Source of the DNA: an uncultured archaeon
GTDB lineage: Archaea > Nanobdellota > Nanobdellia > Woesearchaeales > CAIVOO01
Direction: 5' to 3'
Assembly (NCBI GenBank): GCA_903904885.1
Contig: CAIVED010000006.1
Span: forward strand, 1 to 58,177
Length of the DNA stretch: 58,177 bases
Within the stretch, counting starts at the first letter, position 1. Each line of letters begins with the position of its first letter. Below the pieces are notes generated by a model. The model was not told the origin of the DNA. It saw nothing but the letters and a program-made list of their open reading frames with translations, and searched no databases. Positions 48,592-57,497 of this stretch are shown piece by piece. Position numbers and translations under genes: made by a program.

Positions 48592-50424
48592 TTATTCTTT
48601 AGTTATTTGATTATCCCAAAACTCCTTTATCTCCCTCTCAAAATTCAAACTTGTAACATAATTGTCAGGGAAGCATCTCCGATAATTGGGCCATTCATAT
48701 CGCTCATCAAGGAAAACTATCACTCCCCTGTCTTTCTCGCTTCTTATGCACCTTCCTGCTGCCTGCAATGCTTTGTTGATTGCCGGAAATATGTATCCGT
48801 AGTCCCAGCCTTTCCCAAAAAGCTCCTGGTAGTATTCCATTGTTTTCTTTGTCTCCAAATCCGGCGGTTTCAACGGCAATCCAACAATAACAATTCCTTT
48901 CAAAACCCCAGGCAAATCGATTCCCTCTCCGAAAGAGCCGGATGCAACAGCAAGCATTACAGCATTGTTGTATGATTTGAACTTTTCCAGGAATTCTGCT
49001 TTTTCCTGCTTCGTCATCCTCTGGACTTCGCTGAATACAGTTTTCTTTGTCATGACTGACAGATGCTTTGAAATGTCATCCTTCATCTGATAGCTTGGGA
49101 AAAAAACAGCGCAGTTGCCGGGAATCAGCTCGATGATTTTCGAGCACAAAACCGCAATGTTCCTGAACTGCATTTCATTCCTTGCTGTGAACTTTGTTGT
49201 TGTCATTGGAACAATCAGGCTCAGCTTGTTTTTTTTCGGGAAGGGGCTTGCATACTCTTCCTCCCCGCATCTGTCAATCCCAAGAACTTCCTTATACATT
49301 TCAGTCGGGTTCATTGTCCCGCTCATGAAAATAGTGGAATGGGCCTCCTTGATAACCGGCTCTGAAACGATTGACGGGTCAAGGCACTTGTAGCTGAGTT
49401 TTATTGCCTTGTCAGAAATTGTCAAAATTCTTGCAAATCCGTCATCAGGGCCTTTCCAGTCCTGGAGGAATTTTGAGACGCTGCCAAGGAAGGAGCGCTT
49501 TTTTTCAATTCTCACCCCTTCTGCCACGGCCTCAAGGCTTTCAATAATCTCATCATAGCCTTTCAGCTTGCTCATGATTTCAAACCGCTCCACCAGGTCT
49601 TCCTTGCCCTCGCAGTTGCCTGCAAGATTGTTCAGAATTTCCTGGACAGAGTTAAGGTAGGGTATAAGTTCATTGGCGCCGGATGATTTTGCCTCGTGTA
49701 TTGCAGCCTTAATCAGCGGGCTTGACAGGATTGTTGACATATTGTTCCTTATCCTGTCCGGCAGGTTGTGGGCCTCGTCAACTATAATTATGCACTGGTC
49801 CAGCTTTTTCTGCACCTGGCCCAGCAGCTTGGTTCTTATTGAGGGATTGAAGATGAGATTGTAATCCCCTATTATGATTTGCGATTTTTCCGCCAGTGCC
49901 AGCGAGAGATAGTAGGCGCAGAGTTTTCTTGAGATGCATTTTCCTATGGCATCTTCTGCATTAATCGGGCTATTAAGCATTAGTTCTGAAATCAGTGCCT
50001 TGCCGTCGAATGTTAGCGCGTTTCCTTTTTTTGTCAGCTCATAGAAGCTGCAGCTTCCCTTTTCCCTGGCAGATTTGCAGTAGTCCGAGAAATCGCTGCT
50101 GTGCATAAGCTGGGCGCCGGGCATGGAGCACATGTTTTTCTTCCCTATCATGTCTGTTGCGGTGAAAGCAACTCTGTGTGTTTCCTTTATTTTCCGAAGA
50201 GTGTCTATGACAATCCTGTGCTGGGTGTGCCTTGATGTAAGGTAAAAAACAGTGAGATTTTTTTCAAGAGCATATTCCAGCACCGGGCTTATGGTCGCTG
50301 CGGTTTTCCCCAGGCCTGTGGGGGCATGCACAATGAGGTTCCGTTTTTCATTTACCGCCCTTCTAACCGAATTGAGAAGCTTCTCCTGCTCTGGCCTGAT
50401 TTGCTCATGGGGGAATAGGTCCAT
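48592..50424 (-). CDS. XPD/DinG-type DEAH helicase with candidate iron-sulfur site
   Basis: 610 residues of the Rad3/XPD superfamily 2 group, which unwinds DNA 5' to 3' in repair. Walker A HAPTGLGKTAAT (33-44), DEAH box IIIVDEAHNLPDR, FMSGTMNP (motif III/IV region) and the C-terminal motif VI AAGRCIRSEKDRG. Cysteines C99, C116, C125, C163 and C169 lie where XPD binds a 4Fe-4S cluster (spacing C99-C116 and the CAYY end match best). A 98-base gap with a 20-bp palindrome separates it from a winged-helix regulator transcribed away from it. Confidence 0.9.
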   Translation of the reverse strand: MDLFPHEQIRPEQEKLLNSVRRAVNEKRNLIVHAPTGLGKTAATISPVLEYALEKNLTVFYLTSRHTQHRIVIDTLRKIKETHRVAFTATDMIGKKNMCSMPGAQLMHSSDFSDYCKSAREKGSCSFYELTKKGNALTFDGKALISELMLNSPINAEDAIGKCISRKLCAYYLSLALAEKSQIIIGDYNLIFNPSIRTKLLGQVQKKLDQCIIIVDEAHNLPDRIRNNMSTILSSPLIKAAIHEAKSSGANELIPYLNSVQEILNNLAGNCEGKEDLVERFEIMSKLKGYDEIIESLEAVAEGVRIEKKRSFLGSVSKFLQDWKGPDDGFARILTISDKAIKLSYKCLDPSIVSEPVIKEAHSTIFMSGTMNPTEMYKEVLGIDRCGEEEYASPFPKKNKLSLIVPMTTTKFTARNEMQFRNIAVLCSKIIELIPGNCAVFFPSYQMKDDISKHLSVMTKKTVFSEVQRMTKQEKAEFLEKFKSYNNAVMLAVASGSFGEGIDLPGVLKGIVIVGLPLKPPDLETKKTMEYYQELFGKGWDYGYIFPAINKALQAAGRCIRSEKDRGVIVFLDERYEWPNYRRCFPDNYVTSLNFEREIKEFWDNQITKE

Positions 50425-50521
50425 GGGGTTGTTTTTTGAGATTGGGTTAAAAGGTTTTCTGTTGTCATTGGCTCATTATCCCGACGGGGAATTTGAATTC
50501 CTGTTTTTGCCGACGAAGCTA

Positions 50522-50541
50522 TTATATACTGCAGTATATAA
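50522..50541. promoter_or_regulatory. 20-bp perfect palindrome between helicase and winged-helix genes
   Basis: TTATATACTGCAGTATATAA is self-complementary over all 20 bases. It contains TATA-like sequence in both directions and lies 73 bases before the regulator ATG and 98 bases before the helicase ATG. Nearer TATA elements exist for each gene (ATATATATTTT about 50578-50588 and TTAAAAGG about 50446-50453), so this is more likely an operator bound by the adjacent regulator. Confidence 0.6.
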
Positions 50542-50613
50542 ATGTTTAAAAACAACTGATTTTGTGTATGATATCGCAATATATATTTTGCAGGACATAG
50601 TGGGTGGTTTTGA

Positions 50614-50880
50614 ATGGACAGAAAGATATTCAATACTTTTTTCAGGGAAAAGCCGGCAATGATGATGATAAAATTGCTGAACTCCAAGACAGGAATTTAC
50701 GCTTCTTCGCTTGCAAAATCCGTTGACTGCACCTATTCCCATGTTGTAAAGATTCTCCAGCAGATGGAAAAGGCCAGGCTGATTAACTTTGAGAAGCAGG
50801 GAAGGCTTAAGCTGCTGACCTTGACCAAAACCGGCCAGGAGCTGGCAGAGCACGTTGAAGCGATAAAGAATATTTCTTGA
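50614..50880 (+). CDS. Winged-helix transcription regulator (MarR/PadR-like size)
   Basis: 88 residues, a single winged helix: MMMIKLLNSKTGIYASSLAK, recognition helix CTYSHVVKILQQMEKARLI, wing FEKQGRLKLLTLTKTG, dimer helix QELAEHVEAIKNIS. It likely binds the 20-bp palindrome upstream and so controls itself and perhaps the helicase gene. The ATG follows a TATA box by about 26 bases. Its stop at 50880 abuts the convergent DUF2061 stop. Confidence 0.85.
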   Translation: MDRKIFNTFFREKPAMMMIKLLNSKTGIYASSLAKSVDCTYSHVVKILQQMEKARLINFEKQGRLKLLTLTKTGQELAEHVEAIKNIS

Positions 50881-51087
50881 TTAGTTGGACTTACCAAAAT
50901 TAATAGTGGTCCAGATTCTTTCATGAAAGTAATACAGTACAATCTTTGACAAAATTTCTGCAATGCTGACGCCTATCGAGAGGAGAAAATTTCCAGTAAA
51001 AATAAAAACGATTATTGCGGTAGTTAATGTTGCAAAAAACCTCCAGCTTATTGCCTTAACAATACTCCTTAAATGGTTCTCTTTCAT
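50881..51087 (-). CDS. DUF2061-family small membrane protein
   Basis: 68 residues from the ATG at 51087 (a TTG at 51093 would add two). KAISWRFFATLTTAIIVFIFTG, then a second hydrophobic stretch and the closing YYFHERIWTTINFG match DUF2061: two membrane helices and the HERxW end. Function unknown. Shares its terminator region with the winged-helix gene. Confidence 0.85.
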   Translation of the reverse strand: MKENHLRSIVKAISWRFFATLTTAIIVFIFTGNFLLSIGVSIAEILSKIVLYYFHERIWTTINFGKSN

Positions 51088-51117
51088 ACTCAATTATTTC
51101 ATTAAAATTAAAAAAAT

Positions 51118-51573
51118 TTACTCCATATACAGCCTTACGTTTTCTGAGTCGTATGTCCAGTCTTTTGGAAGGACTTTTTCTTTCTTGTAGTATTTCACAA
51201 GCCTTCTTATCTTGGACTCGGTCAGTTGCAGGCCTCTCTTTGCCGAGTAATCATGTATGTTTGTCTCCAGATGCTTTTTCAGGGAGATTGTCCGCTTCAG
51301 CAGCGACTGCATGTCTTCCGGAACCTTGCCCTTGACGCCCTTCTCTGCCAAAAGCTTTGTTATCGGCTTCCCAAGGAGCACCTGCACATCAGGAATCCCA
51401 TAGCTGTCCCTCAGATGCATGCCTATCTGCGAAGGCTTCAGGCCTTCCTTTGCAAGCTTAACTATAAGCATCTCAATCTCTTTGTCAGAATATCTCAGCC
51501 AACTTGGCTTTGACTTGCTTTCAGGCTTTAGGCTTCCTGCCTTGCCCTTTGCACCAGAATGCATTCTTGCCAT
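51118..51573 (-). CDS. rps15: 30S ribosomal protein S15 (uS15), archaeal type
   Basis: 151 residues, the archaeal/eukaryotic length with an N-terminal extension (MARMHSGAKGKAGSLKPESK) before the core. PSQIGMHLRDSYGIPDVQ and the end RRLVKYYKKEKVLPKDWTYD are typical. Binds 16S rRNA in the small subunit. Its archaeal form is one of the clearest lineage signs in the window. Confidence 0.97.
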   Translation of the reverse strand: MARMHSGAKGKAGSLKPESKSKPSWLRYSDKEIEMLIVKLAKEGLKPSQIGMHLRDSYGIPDVQVLLGKPITKLLAEKGVKGKVPEDMQSLLKRTISLKKHLETNIHDYSAKRGLQLTESKIRRLVKYYKKEKVLPKDWTYDSENVRLYME

Positions 51574-51702
51574 TTTTTATCCTCCTGGTATGGAAAAGTG
51601 TAAACCGTTCCACCCTATGTCCTGAGGAGAAAGGAGGTGGTTTATAAAGGTATCTGTCACCGGTGGGATGTGTCAGAAAAGTTTATAATCCTTTTTTCAT
51701 AT

Positions 51703-52251
51703 ATGAGTTGGATGGTAAGAAGAGTAGGTAATTGTAATGTAAGAAAACGCCCCAATCCATCAATGCATAGGCGGCCAACTTTTTTAAGCAAAACCGCAGA
51801 TGCTGCTGCGCCAGAAGAGCCAGTCGAACAAAGATACTATTTCTGCGACTGGATGGCTGAGGGGCCAAAGACAAAGGTTATTGCTAATAATGAACTGTCT
51901 AGGGACAGGCTGTTGATTAGATACTCCCCGGAATGCAAGACTCTGAATGAGATTTTCATTTACCGTGAGGGAGAGGGCATACATCATATTCGCTATGACA
52001 AGCATACCCGGGAAATTAAACTTTACAATATTGTCCGGGAGGTTAAAACTGCAAAGGTCAAGGAAATTGATATTGGCAGATTCGTAAGACAAATTCAGGG
52101 TATGAGCGAATCCAAGAAACTTGGTTTTCTCTCGGGCATTTTGGTTGAAGCGCATAACAATAGCGTTGGGAACCGTTGTCCATCAGTCTATGAAAAAAGA
52201 AGCCCGGACCTTAGAAGCCTAATAGATAATAGGTATGGAAGCGGGAACTAA
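51703..52251 (+). CDS. Protein of unknown function
   Basis: 182 residues from the ATG at 51703, which follows a TATA box (TTTATAAT, about 51680-51687) by 16-23 bases; the frame from 51637 lies upstream of that box and is rejected. The Arg-rich N-terminus (RKRPNPSMHRRPTFLS) is followed by a beta-rich domain (LNEIFIYREGEGIHHIRYDK, REIKLYNIVREVKTAKVKEI) and helices near the end. No family recognised. Its stop is immediately followed by the first copy of an 18-bp direct repeat. Confidence 0.62.
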   Translation: MSWMVRRVGNCNVRKRPNPSMHRRPTFLSKTADAAAPEEPVEQRYYFCDWMAEGPKTKVIANNELSRDRLLIRYSPECKTLNEIFIYREGEGIHHIRYDKHTREIKLYNIVREVKTAKVKEIDIGRFVRQIQGMSESKKLGFLSGILVEAHNNSVGNRCPSVYEKRSPDLRSLIDNRYGSGN

Positions 52252-52768
52252 TTTATCTCATCCCCTCGTAGATCTCAGAATATAAAAGCTAATTTATAAA
52301 CTGCGTATGCAATCAGGAGGATTCCTAATATCAACCCAGGCACAGCAGCTATGCGACTAACAGTCATCGCGTTTTTAATAATTGCTTTTGGATCTCTGCC
52401 CAGGACCCTGGTCGAAAAATACTCATCAGGATAGTTGTGTTTTATCTTGAATTTAGCTATTTCTCCGATTTTTTGCGGATATTTTATTCCTATGAGAGAG
52501 ATATTTATGAAAAAAATGCCGAATAATATTATAAGAACATAATCCATTGCTTTATTGGGATGAAAGTGGAGGTATATGATTAGGAGTATAATGATAACGA
52601 GGGGAGAAATTGTCACACTGTTTATATCAAACAATAAATCTCCCTTATCTTTCCTTTTTATGGAGTCATAGATCAGCAGAAAAGGAAAAAATAACATAAC
52701 AAAAAGAGTCACAAAATTTTTTTTAATCAGGTCCATAACACCCATTTTGGTTTATCTCATCCCCTCGT
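52252..52768. repeat. 18-bp direct repeats flanking a membrane-protein gene
   Basis: TTTATCTCATCCCCTCGT occurs exactly at 52252-52269 and again at 52751-52768, bracketing 481 bases that contain only the membrane-protein gene. The right copy is the 3' end of the HTH gene, including its stop; the left copy begins just after the stop of the unknown gene. This suggests insertion of the membrane-protein gene with duplication of the HTH gene's end. No transposase or terminal inverted repeats are visible. Confidence 0.6.
52275..52745 (-). CDS. Four-helix membrane protein between direct repeats
   Basis: 156 residues. Hydrophobic segments near residues 10-26, 44-62, 66-84 and 130-154, with a charged loop (KYPQKIGEIAKFKIKHNYP) between the third and fourth. 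No recognised family. It follows the HTH gene on the same strand with a 6-base gap, so it may be co-transcribed with it, yet the flanking direct repeats suggest it was inserted there. Confidence 0.68.
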   Translation of the reverse strand: MGVMDLIKKNFVTLFVMLFFPFLLIYDSIKRKDKGDLLFDINSVTISPLVIIILLIIYLHFHPNKAMDYVLIILFGIFFINISLIGIKYPQKIGEIAKFKIKHNYPDEYFSTRVLGRDPKAIIKNAMTVSRIAAVPGLILGILLIAYAVYKLAFIF

Positions 52769-53153
52769 CTATATCCTTTGCAATCCTTTTCAGTTCTCGA
52801 AGTGTGTTCAGAGAATCTGCTTCTATGTCGTCAACCAGTTCCTGCAGGTTGCTTCCGCGGAGAATGTATTTGTTCTTGACCACCATCACAATTCCTGATT
52901 CAATTAATCTGTTTAGGTGATGGACAACAGTTCCTCTCGAAAGATTCAGCCTTGCTGCCAGTTCATCCGAGCTGACAGGAACCTGCGCCTTTGTTGCCTT
53001 AAGAAGCTCGATGAATACCCGAAAGCATGACCTATCTTTATCCCGAAGGTTAAACAAGTCCAAAGAATTGCCGAACCACTGCAGTTCATCATTTATTACA
53101 TGGGCTGGCCGGGATATCTTTACTATCGTGATTCTTCGCTGTCTGATTAGCAT
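52752..53153 (-). CDS. Winged-helix regulator (ArsR-like)
   Basis: 133 residues from the ATG at 53153. A helical N-terminus (ELQWFGNSLDLFNLRDKDRS), then the winged helix FIELLKATKAQVPVSSDELA with recognition helix LSRGTVVHHLNRLIESGI and wing VVKNKYILRG, then a C-terminal helix. Upstream ATGs at 53168 and 53198 lie too near, or before, the TATA box (about 53179-53186). That box sits inside a 14-bp palindrome, suggesting self-control. Confidence 0.78.
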   Translation of the reverse strand: MLIRQRRITIVKISRPAHVINDELQWFGNSLDLFNLRDKDRSCFRVFIELLKATKAQVPVSSDELAARLNLSRGTVVHHLNRLIESGIVMVVKNKYILRGSNLQELVDDIEADSLNTLRELKRIAKDIDEGMR

Positions 53154-53175
53154 TTTGGGATATTTCATCCAATTT

Positions 53176-53189
53176 ACCTTTATAAAGGT
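53176..53189. promoter_or_regulatory. Palindromic TATA box/operator of the HTH gene
   Basis: ACCTTTATAAAGGT is a perfect 14-bp palindrome whose centre is the TATA box placed about 26 bases before the chosen start at 53153. A dimeric regulator bound here would block TBP/TFB, so autorepression is plausible. Confidence 0.5.
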
Positions 53190-53363
53190 TTGGTTCAAAG
53201 CAACGGTGTCCGTATAATCAAAATGTCCGTAAATTCAACTAAACGCATAAGTTATTGACGGGGACAGAATTATTTACAATAGGGAAAAGAATCAAAAATA
53301 AAAAAATTATATTTAAATAATTGAAGCCAAATTTAGAAGGTATAAACAAAATTTGGAGGTAAA

Positions 53364-53585
53364 ATGGTATATGAACAAAATAAACCGATTGATTTGCCTG
53401 ATGGCAAAAGGTATGTAACATATCAAAAAGATGGAGAACTAATAAAAATTCAGATTAAGGAGTACAAAAATATGGGACAGGAATATATTCTTAATGCAGA
53501 AGAAATTATTGACCTGTTAATTGATGGGGTAAAATTTAGGATTTTAAAAGAGGCAGAAGAAATAAGAAGAGAATTAGAAGAATGA
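53364..53585 (+). CDS. Small protein at the head of the restriction-modification island
   Basis: 73 residues with a GGAGGT site 4 bases before the ATG. Strand-rich start (GKRYVTYQKDGELIKIQIKEY) and helical end (AEEIIDLLIDGVKFRILKEA, then EEIRRELEE). No known family; size and place fit a small accessory, antitoxin-like or control protein. The stop overlaps the next ATG as ATGA, so the two are coupled. The base composition becomes more AT-rich from here. Confidence 0.6.
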   Translation: MVYEQNKPIDLPDGKRYVTYQKDGELIKIQIKEYKNMGQEYILNAEEIIDLLIDGVKFRILKEAEEIRRELEE

Positions 53586-54166
53586 ATTTCAAAAAATCTT
53601 TGCCAAAATGGATTTTGAAATATGATTGTGATGAAATAATAAGACCAAAGGAACGAGGAGATAAATTACTAAATGAACGAATTTTTGTTGTAGAAACTTC
53701 CTTGAATCCTTTTCTTGAATCATATTTCCAGTATAGATTTGCAGATAAAAGAAGAAAGTGTGCTCTTAATTTTCAAGAGTTGTTTATGAATGCAAAAAGA
53801 ATAATTTTTTTTACATACTTAAAAGATGTAAATATTGACTACGGAAAAATAAAAATAGTTAAATATAATTGCCCTGCGTGTTTTCCAGAAATGGAAATAA
53901 GTTTTGAAGTAGAACAATCATTTTCAATAAAAGTAAAAGAAGGAGATGCTGATAAAACGCTTAAAGAATCATTGTTTACCAATATTTTAATAATTGCAGA
54001 ACAGATTAAACAGTTAAATCAGAATAATTATAATTTTTCTCAATTAAACAATTATAGAATTATGCCTGATTACGAAATTCCCGAGAACATAAAACACATA
54101 ATGGAAACTTATGATAATGAAATAATCAGAATTGGAAAAGTATTGTCAAAAGGGATTTTGCCTTAA
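53582..54166 (+). CDS. Unknown protein coupled upstream of the restriction-modification genes
   Basis: 194 residues. A mixed alpha/beta protein with a CPAC motif (KYNCPACFPEMEISFEVE) in the middle that may bind zinc if joined by another subunit's residues, and a helical second half (ILIIAEQIKQLNQNNYNFSQ). No family recognised. It is coupled by ATGA to the small gene before it and ends 55 bases before the nuclease-methylase gene. It could be an accessory factor of that system or an unrelated passenger. Confidence 0.62.
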   Translation: MNFKKSLPKWILKYDCDEIIRPKERGDKLLNERIFVVETSLNPFLESYFQYRFADKRRKCALNFQELFMNAKRIIFFTYLKDVNIDYGKIKIVKYNCPACFPEMEISFEVEQSFSIKVKEGDADKTLKESLFTNILIIAEQIKQLNQNNYNFSQLNNYRIMPDYEIPENIKHIMETYDNEIIRIGKVLSKGILP

Positions 54167-54221
54167 TTTTATCTATAAAAACCGAAAACAATTTAAACCT
54201 CGGGTATTTCTATATATTATT

Positions 54222-56366
54222 ATGAGTGAAGAACTAAACCAAAGGGGGTTAAGTAAAAACGGAATTTTCATCGGGGAATATGAGTTCTTTCCCACCCACT
54301 CTACAACGTTGAATCAATACAAACAATTAAAGATAATTCCTCATAAAAATTATGGAAAATATGATACAAGAAAGCCAGATGGGTTACTCATAGATAGAAG
54401 GGATAAAACTAATCCTAAAGTGATACTTGTTTTAGAATACAAAAAACCCCAGGATTTTCAGAAAGACAGCCAGAAAAAGTATGCTATCGAACAATGCAAT
54501 GATATATGTCAAGTTTTGGACGCAAAGATAGGAATCATAACTGATGGTATTGTAACTTATTGGATTAATCCCAACCATATAGATAAAAAGAATGAATATG
54601 AAGATAGAACAACAAAGGTAAAGAGAAGTTATTCTTTTATTCTTAGTGATGACCAACAAAAGCTATCAAAAAAATTTCTTTTCAAGGAATCCAATCAGAA
54701 AGATGTAACCAAGTTAGATGAAGATGCAAAAGAGACTTATCAAATCATAGAACGCATATTAGAAGAGACAAACACTTCTAACTCCAGATTAAAACCAACT
54801 GAAAAGACAGACCCAAGTGGTCTTGCTAGAAGTGTTTGGCAGAGTATTTACATCAGCACAAAGGACAATCCAACGGCATGTCTTTACAATGTTGTAGAAA
54901 TTTTTATATTCAAGTTCTTAAGTGACTTAGGTGTATTGGAAAGAGATTTTAGTTTTAACCATATTGTAAAAATGTATTCCGATGGGTATCCAAACAAGGA
55001 AGTCCTTGAACATTATGCTACCAAATGCAGGAAGAAAATAAAGGAACTATTCAAAGAAGGTGATGATGGAACTGGGATAATTAATGGAACAATATTTGTA
55101 AACAAAGATGGAACGCCAGTATTATCCCAAGCCACACTATTCAAAGATACTATAGAAAAATATGAGAAGTTTGGGGATTTAAGAAACATCAAGAAAGAAT
55201 TTAAAACAAAACTTTTTGAGACTTTCTTAAAGCAGAGTAAGGATAAAAGCAAACTAGGTCAGTTTTTTACCCCCAGAAAGGTTGTCAATGCTATGGTTGA
55301 AATGGCAGACATAGATAAGGCACAATTTATTTGTGACCCTTTTTGTGGTGTTGGTGGATTTGTATTAGAACCGTTTCAAAGGTCATCCAACCTGAAAAAT
55401 CAGTATTCTCCAAAGAATGGAAGAATAAATCCAAAAACAAAATTGATTGGATATGACTCGGGGAGAGAAGACAATGATGAGCAAAGGAGAACAATTATTC
55501 TTGCGAAAGCAAACATGCTCATATATCTTTCAGATGTGGTTGAAAAGAATCCAAGCCTTAACAAAGAATTTAGTAGAATAATAAACAATACTTTTCATTT
55601 TTTATCAGATTCTAATCTCGGTACTTTGAAAATAATGTTTGAAGAAGAGGAGGATAAACCAGATTTGATACTCACAAACCCCCCATATATTACAAGCGGG
55701 GTTGCTACAATAAGAAAACAAATAAACGAAGAAGGGTTAGGAGACTTCTATACCAATAGTGGTCAGGGCGTTCAAGGACTTTGCCTTAAATGGATTTTAT
55801 CTAACCTAAAAAAAGGAGGTTCAGCGTTTATAATTCTGCCAGATAGTGTTTTTCAGATAGATGTCAACAAAGTATTGCGAGATGAAATAAAAAAATATTG
55901 TTTCATAAATTGCATAATCTCCTTACCCCTAAAGACTTTTTTCAATACGCCTAAAAAAACATTTATTTTGGGAATAACAAAAAAAGCGGATGAAAGTCAA
56001 AAACAGGATTTCCCAGTTTTTACCTATTTGGTTTCCAGCATAGGAGAATCTTTAAATGTGAACAGATTTGAAGAAGAAGACAATGATTTGTTCAAGGCAA
56101 AAAATTTATTTAACCAATATAAGGGAAGTCCAGACTCATTCGAGACAGATGACCCTCGTTGTAAAATTCAACCAATAAAAAATTTTGATGATGATTCATT
56201 CTGGAACATTGACAAATCATGGTCTCATGAAGAAAGAATTGTGCTTGGAATAGATGAAAAAATACCAATAATGACTATTGGAGAATTTGCAGATAAAGTT
56301 GCAGAATTTAGGATAAAAATAATTGAAGCAGAAGATAAATTGAGGGAGCTGAATGAAGATAATTGA
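54222..56366 (+). CDS. Restriction-modification fusion: PD-(D/E)XK nuclease plus N6-adenine methylase
   Basis: 714 residues from the ATG at 54222. The N-terminal HsdR_N-like nuclease shows the catalytic set P52-D53 (KPDGLLID) and E72-x-K74 (VLEYKK), then YAIEQCNDICQVLDAKIGII. A helical linker leads to the HsdM-like methylase: GQFFTPRKVVNAM (about 346), SAM motif I DPFCGVGGFVLEP (about 371), catalytic motif IV LTNPPYITSG (about 485). Fusion of both activities with a separate S subunit is the BcgI (type IIB/IIG) layout. No separate HsdR motor gene is present. It overlaps the S gene by 14 bases. Confidence 0.88.
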   Translation: MSEELNQRGLSKNGIFIGEYEFFPTHSTTLNQYKQLKIIPHKNYGKYDTRKPDGLLIDRRDKTNPKVILVLEYKKPQDFQKDSQKKYAIEQCNDICQVLDAKIGIITDGIVTYWINPNHIDKKNEYEDRTTKVKRSYSFILSDDQQKLSKKFLFKESNQKDVTKLDEDAKETYQIIERILEETNTSNSRLKPTEKTDPSGLARSVWQSIYISTKDNPTACLYNVVEIFIFKFLSDLGVLERDFSFNHIVKMYSDGYPNKEVLEHYATKCRKKIKELFKEGDDGTGIINGTIFVNKDGTPVLSQATLFKDTIEKYEKFGDLRNIKKEFKTKLFETFLKQSKDKSKLGQFFTPRKVVNAMVEMADIDKAQFICDPFCGVGGFVLEPFQRSSNLKNQYSPKNGRINPKTKLIGYDSGREDNDEQRRTIILAKANMLIYLSDVVEKNPSLNKEFSRIINNTFHFLSDSNLGTLKIMFEEEEDKPDLILTNPPYITSGVATIRKQINEEGLGDFYTNSGQGVQGLCLKWILSNLKKGGSAFIILPDSVFQIDVNKVLRDEIKKYCFINCIISLPLKTFFNTPKKTFILGITKKADESQKQDFPVFTYLVSSIGESLNVNRFEEEDNDLFKAKNLFNQYKGSPDSFETDDPRCKIQPIKNFDDDSFWNIDKSWSHEERIVLGIDEKIPIMTIGEFADKVAEFRIKIIEAEDKLRELNEDN

Positions 56367-57450
56367 AAAACCTCTAACTGAACTTTTTAGTACTGTACGA
56401 GGAAATCCAGACTACACAAAAGCTTATGGTAACAAAAATAGAGGTAAGTATCCTGTCTATTCAGCATCAAACACAGACCCCTTAACATCAATAAACCACT
56501 ACGACTATGATGGAATTTTTATGACCTGGTCAACAAATGGTTTTGGAGGATTTATCAGAATACTTGATGGACAATTTTCAATCAATGCGGATAGGGGAAT
56601 TTTAATTCCAAAAGAACCAAAAAAGATTAACATTGAATATTTTAGATATGTCTTGCAACCGATTTTAAGAAATCTAGCAAGGGGGAGGAAAGGAGAAGGA
56701 GGAAAAAATGAATTTACCAAAGTTCCTGTAGGAATGGTGCAAAGTGTTAATGTTCCTGTCCCAGTTGATGATAATGGCGAGCTTGATATTTCAAAACAAG
56801 AAGAATTGGCGAACAAATTCAGTCTTGTTGAAGACATTAAGAGAAACCTTGAGTCTGAATTTGAAAGTTTAGAAAAAATTCAGGTTTATGAATATTCAAA
56901 GAATAAAATGAAAAAGATTTTGTTAGGTGATGAAACTCTTTTTATGGTTGATAATGGAGAAAGAATAAGAAAAAAAGATATTGATAAAGCAAGAGGTAAT
57001 ATCCCCGTTTATAGTGCTTCCTTCAAAGATGGGACCTTGGGTTATTGTTCTGAACAAATAACTAAAATTGTTCCAAAAGCTAAGAAATTTACTGGTAGGT
57101 GTATAACCGTAAATGCTGATGGAAGTGATTATAGTGCATTCCTTCGTAACGAAACATTCTATGCCAATGATGTTCTTAATGTCATTAAGATTATACATCC
57201 AAAAATACATCCAGAATATATACTCTACACTTTAAGGATTCTGCTTTATTCAATGATGCTTTCTTATTCCAATAAATTGTATAAAGATAAACTTCGTCAA
57301 TTAGAAATTGAAATTCCGATAAAAGAAAACGGAGAGTTTGATGAAAAAGAACAATGCAGAATCGCAGATAAATACGCCCTAGTTGAAAATACAAGGAAAA
57401 TTTTAAAGGAAGAACTCCAACAAGTTACTACTTCTTTAGTTTCAGTGTAA
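56353..57450 (+). CDS. Specificity subunit (HsdS-like) with two target-recognition domains
   Basis: 365 residues in two similar halves: each has a KYPVYSAS or NIPVYSAS block (about residues 32-40 and 215-222), a recognition domain, and a long conserved helix (NKFSLVEDIKRNLESEFESL and DKYALVENTRKILKEELQQV). This is the S-subunit design that reads two half-sites of a split DNA target. It begins 14 bases inside the nuclease-methylase gene, so the two are made together. The recognised sequence cannot be read from the protein. Confidence 0.88.
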   Translation: MKIIEKPLTELFSTVRGNPDYTKAYGNKNRGKYPVYSASNTDPLTSINHYDYDGIFMTWSTNGFGGFIRILDGQFSINADRGILIPKEPKKINIEYFRYVLQPILRNLARGRKGEGGKNEFTKVPVGMVQSVNVPVPVDDNGELDISKQEELANKFSLVEDIKRNLESEFESLEKIQVYEYSKNKMKKILLGDETLFMVDNGERIRKKDIDKARGNIPVYSASFKDGTLGYCSEQITKIVPKAKKFTGRCITVNADGSDYSAFLRNETFYANDVLNVIKIIHPKIHPEYILYTLRILLYSMMLSYSNKLYKDKLRQLEIEIPIKENGEFDEKEQCRIADKYALVENTRKILKEELQQVTTSLVSV

Positions 57451-57497
57451 GAATTTATCTTTTCTTTTTGATTTGTCAATACACTTAGGTTGAACAA

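Noticed and set aside
53364-57450. Island as a BREX, DISARM or classical type I system
   Set aside because: No HsdR motor, PglZ, BrxC-like ATPase or other hallmark gene is present; the fused nuclease-methylase plus S fits BcgI-like systems.
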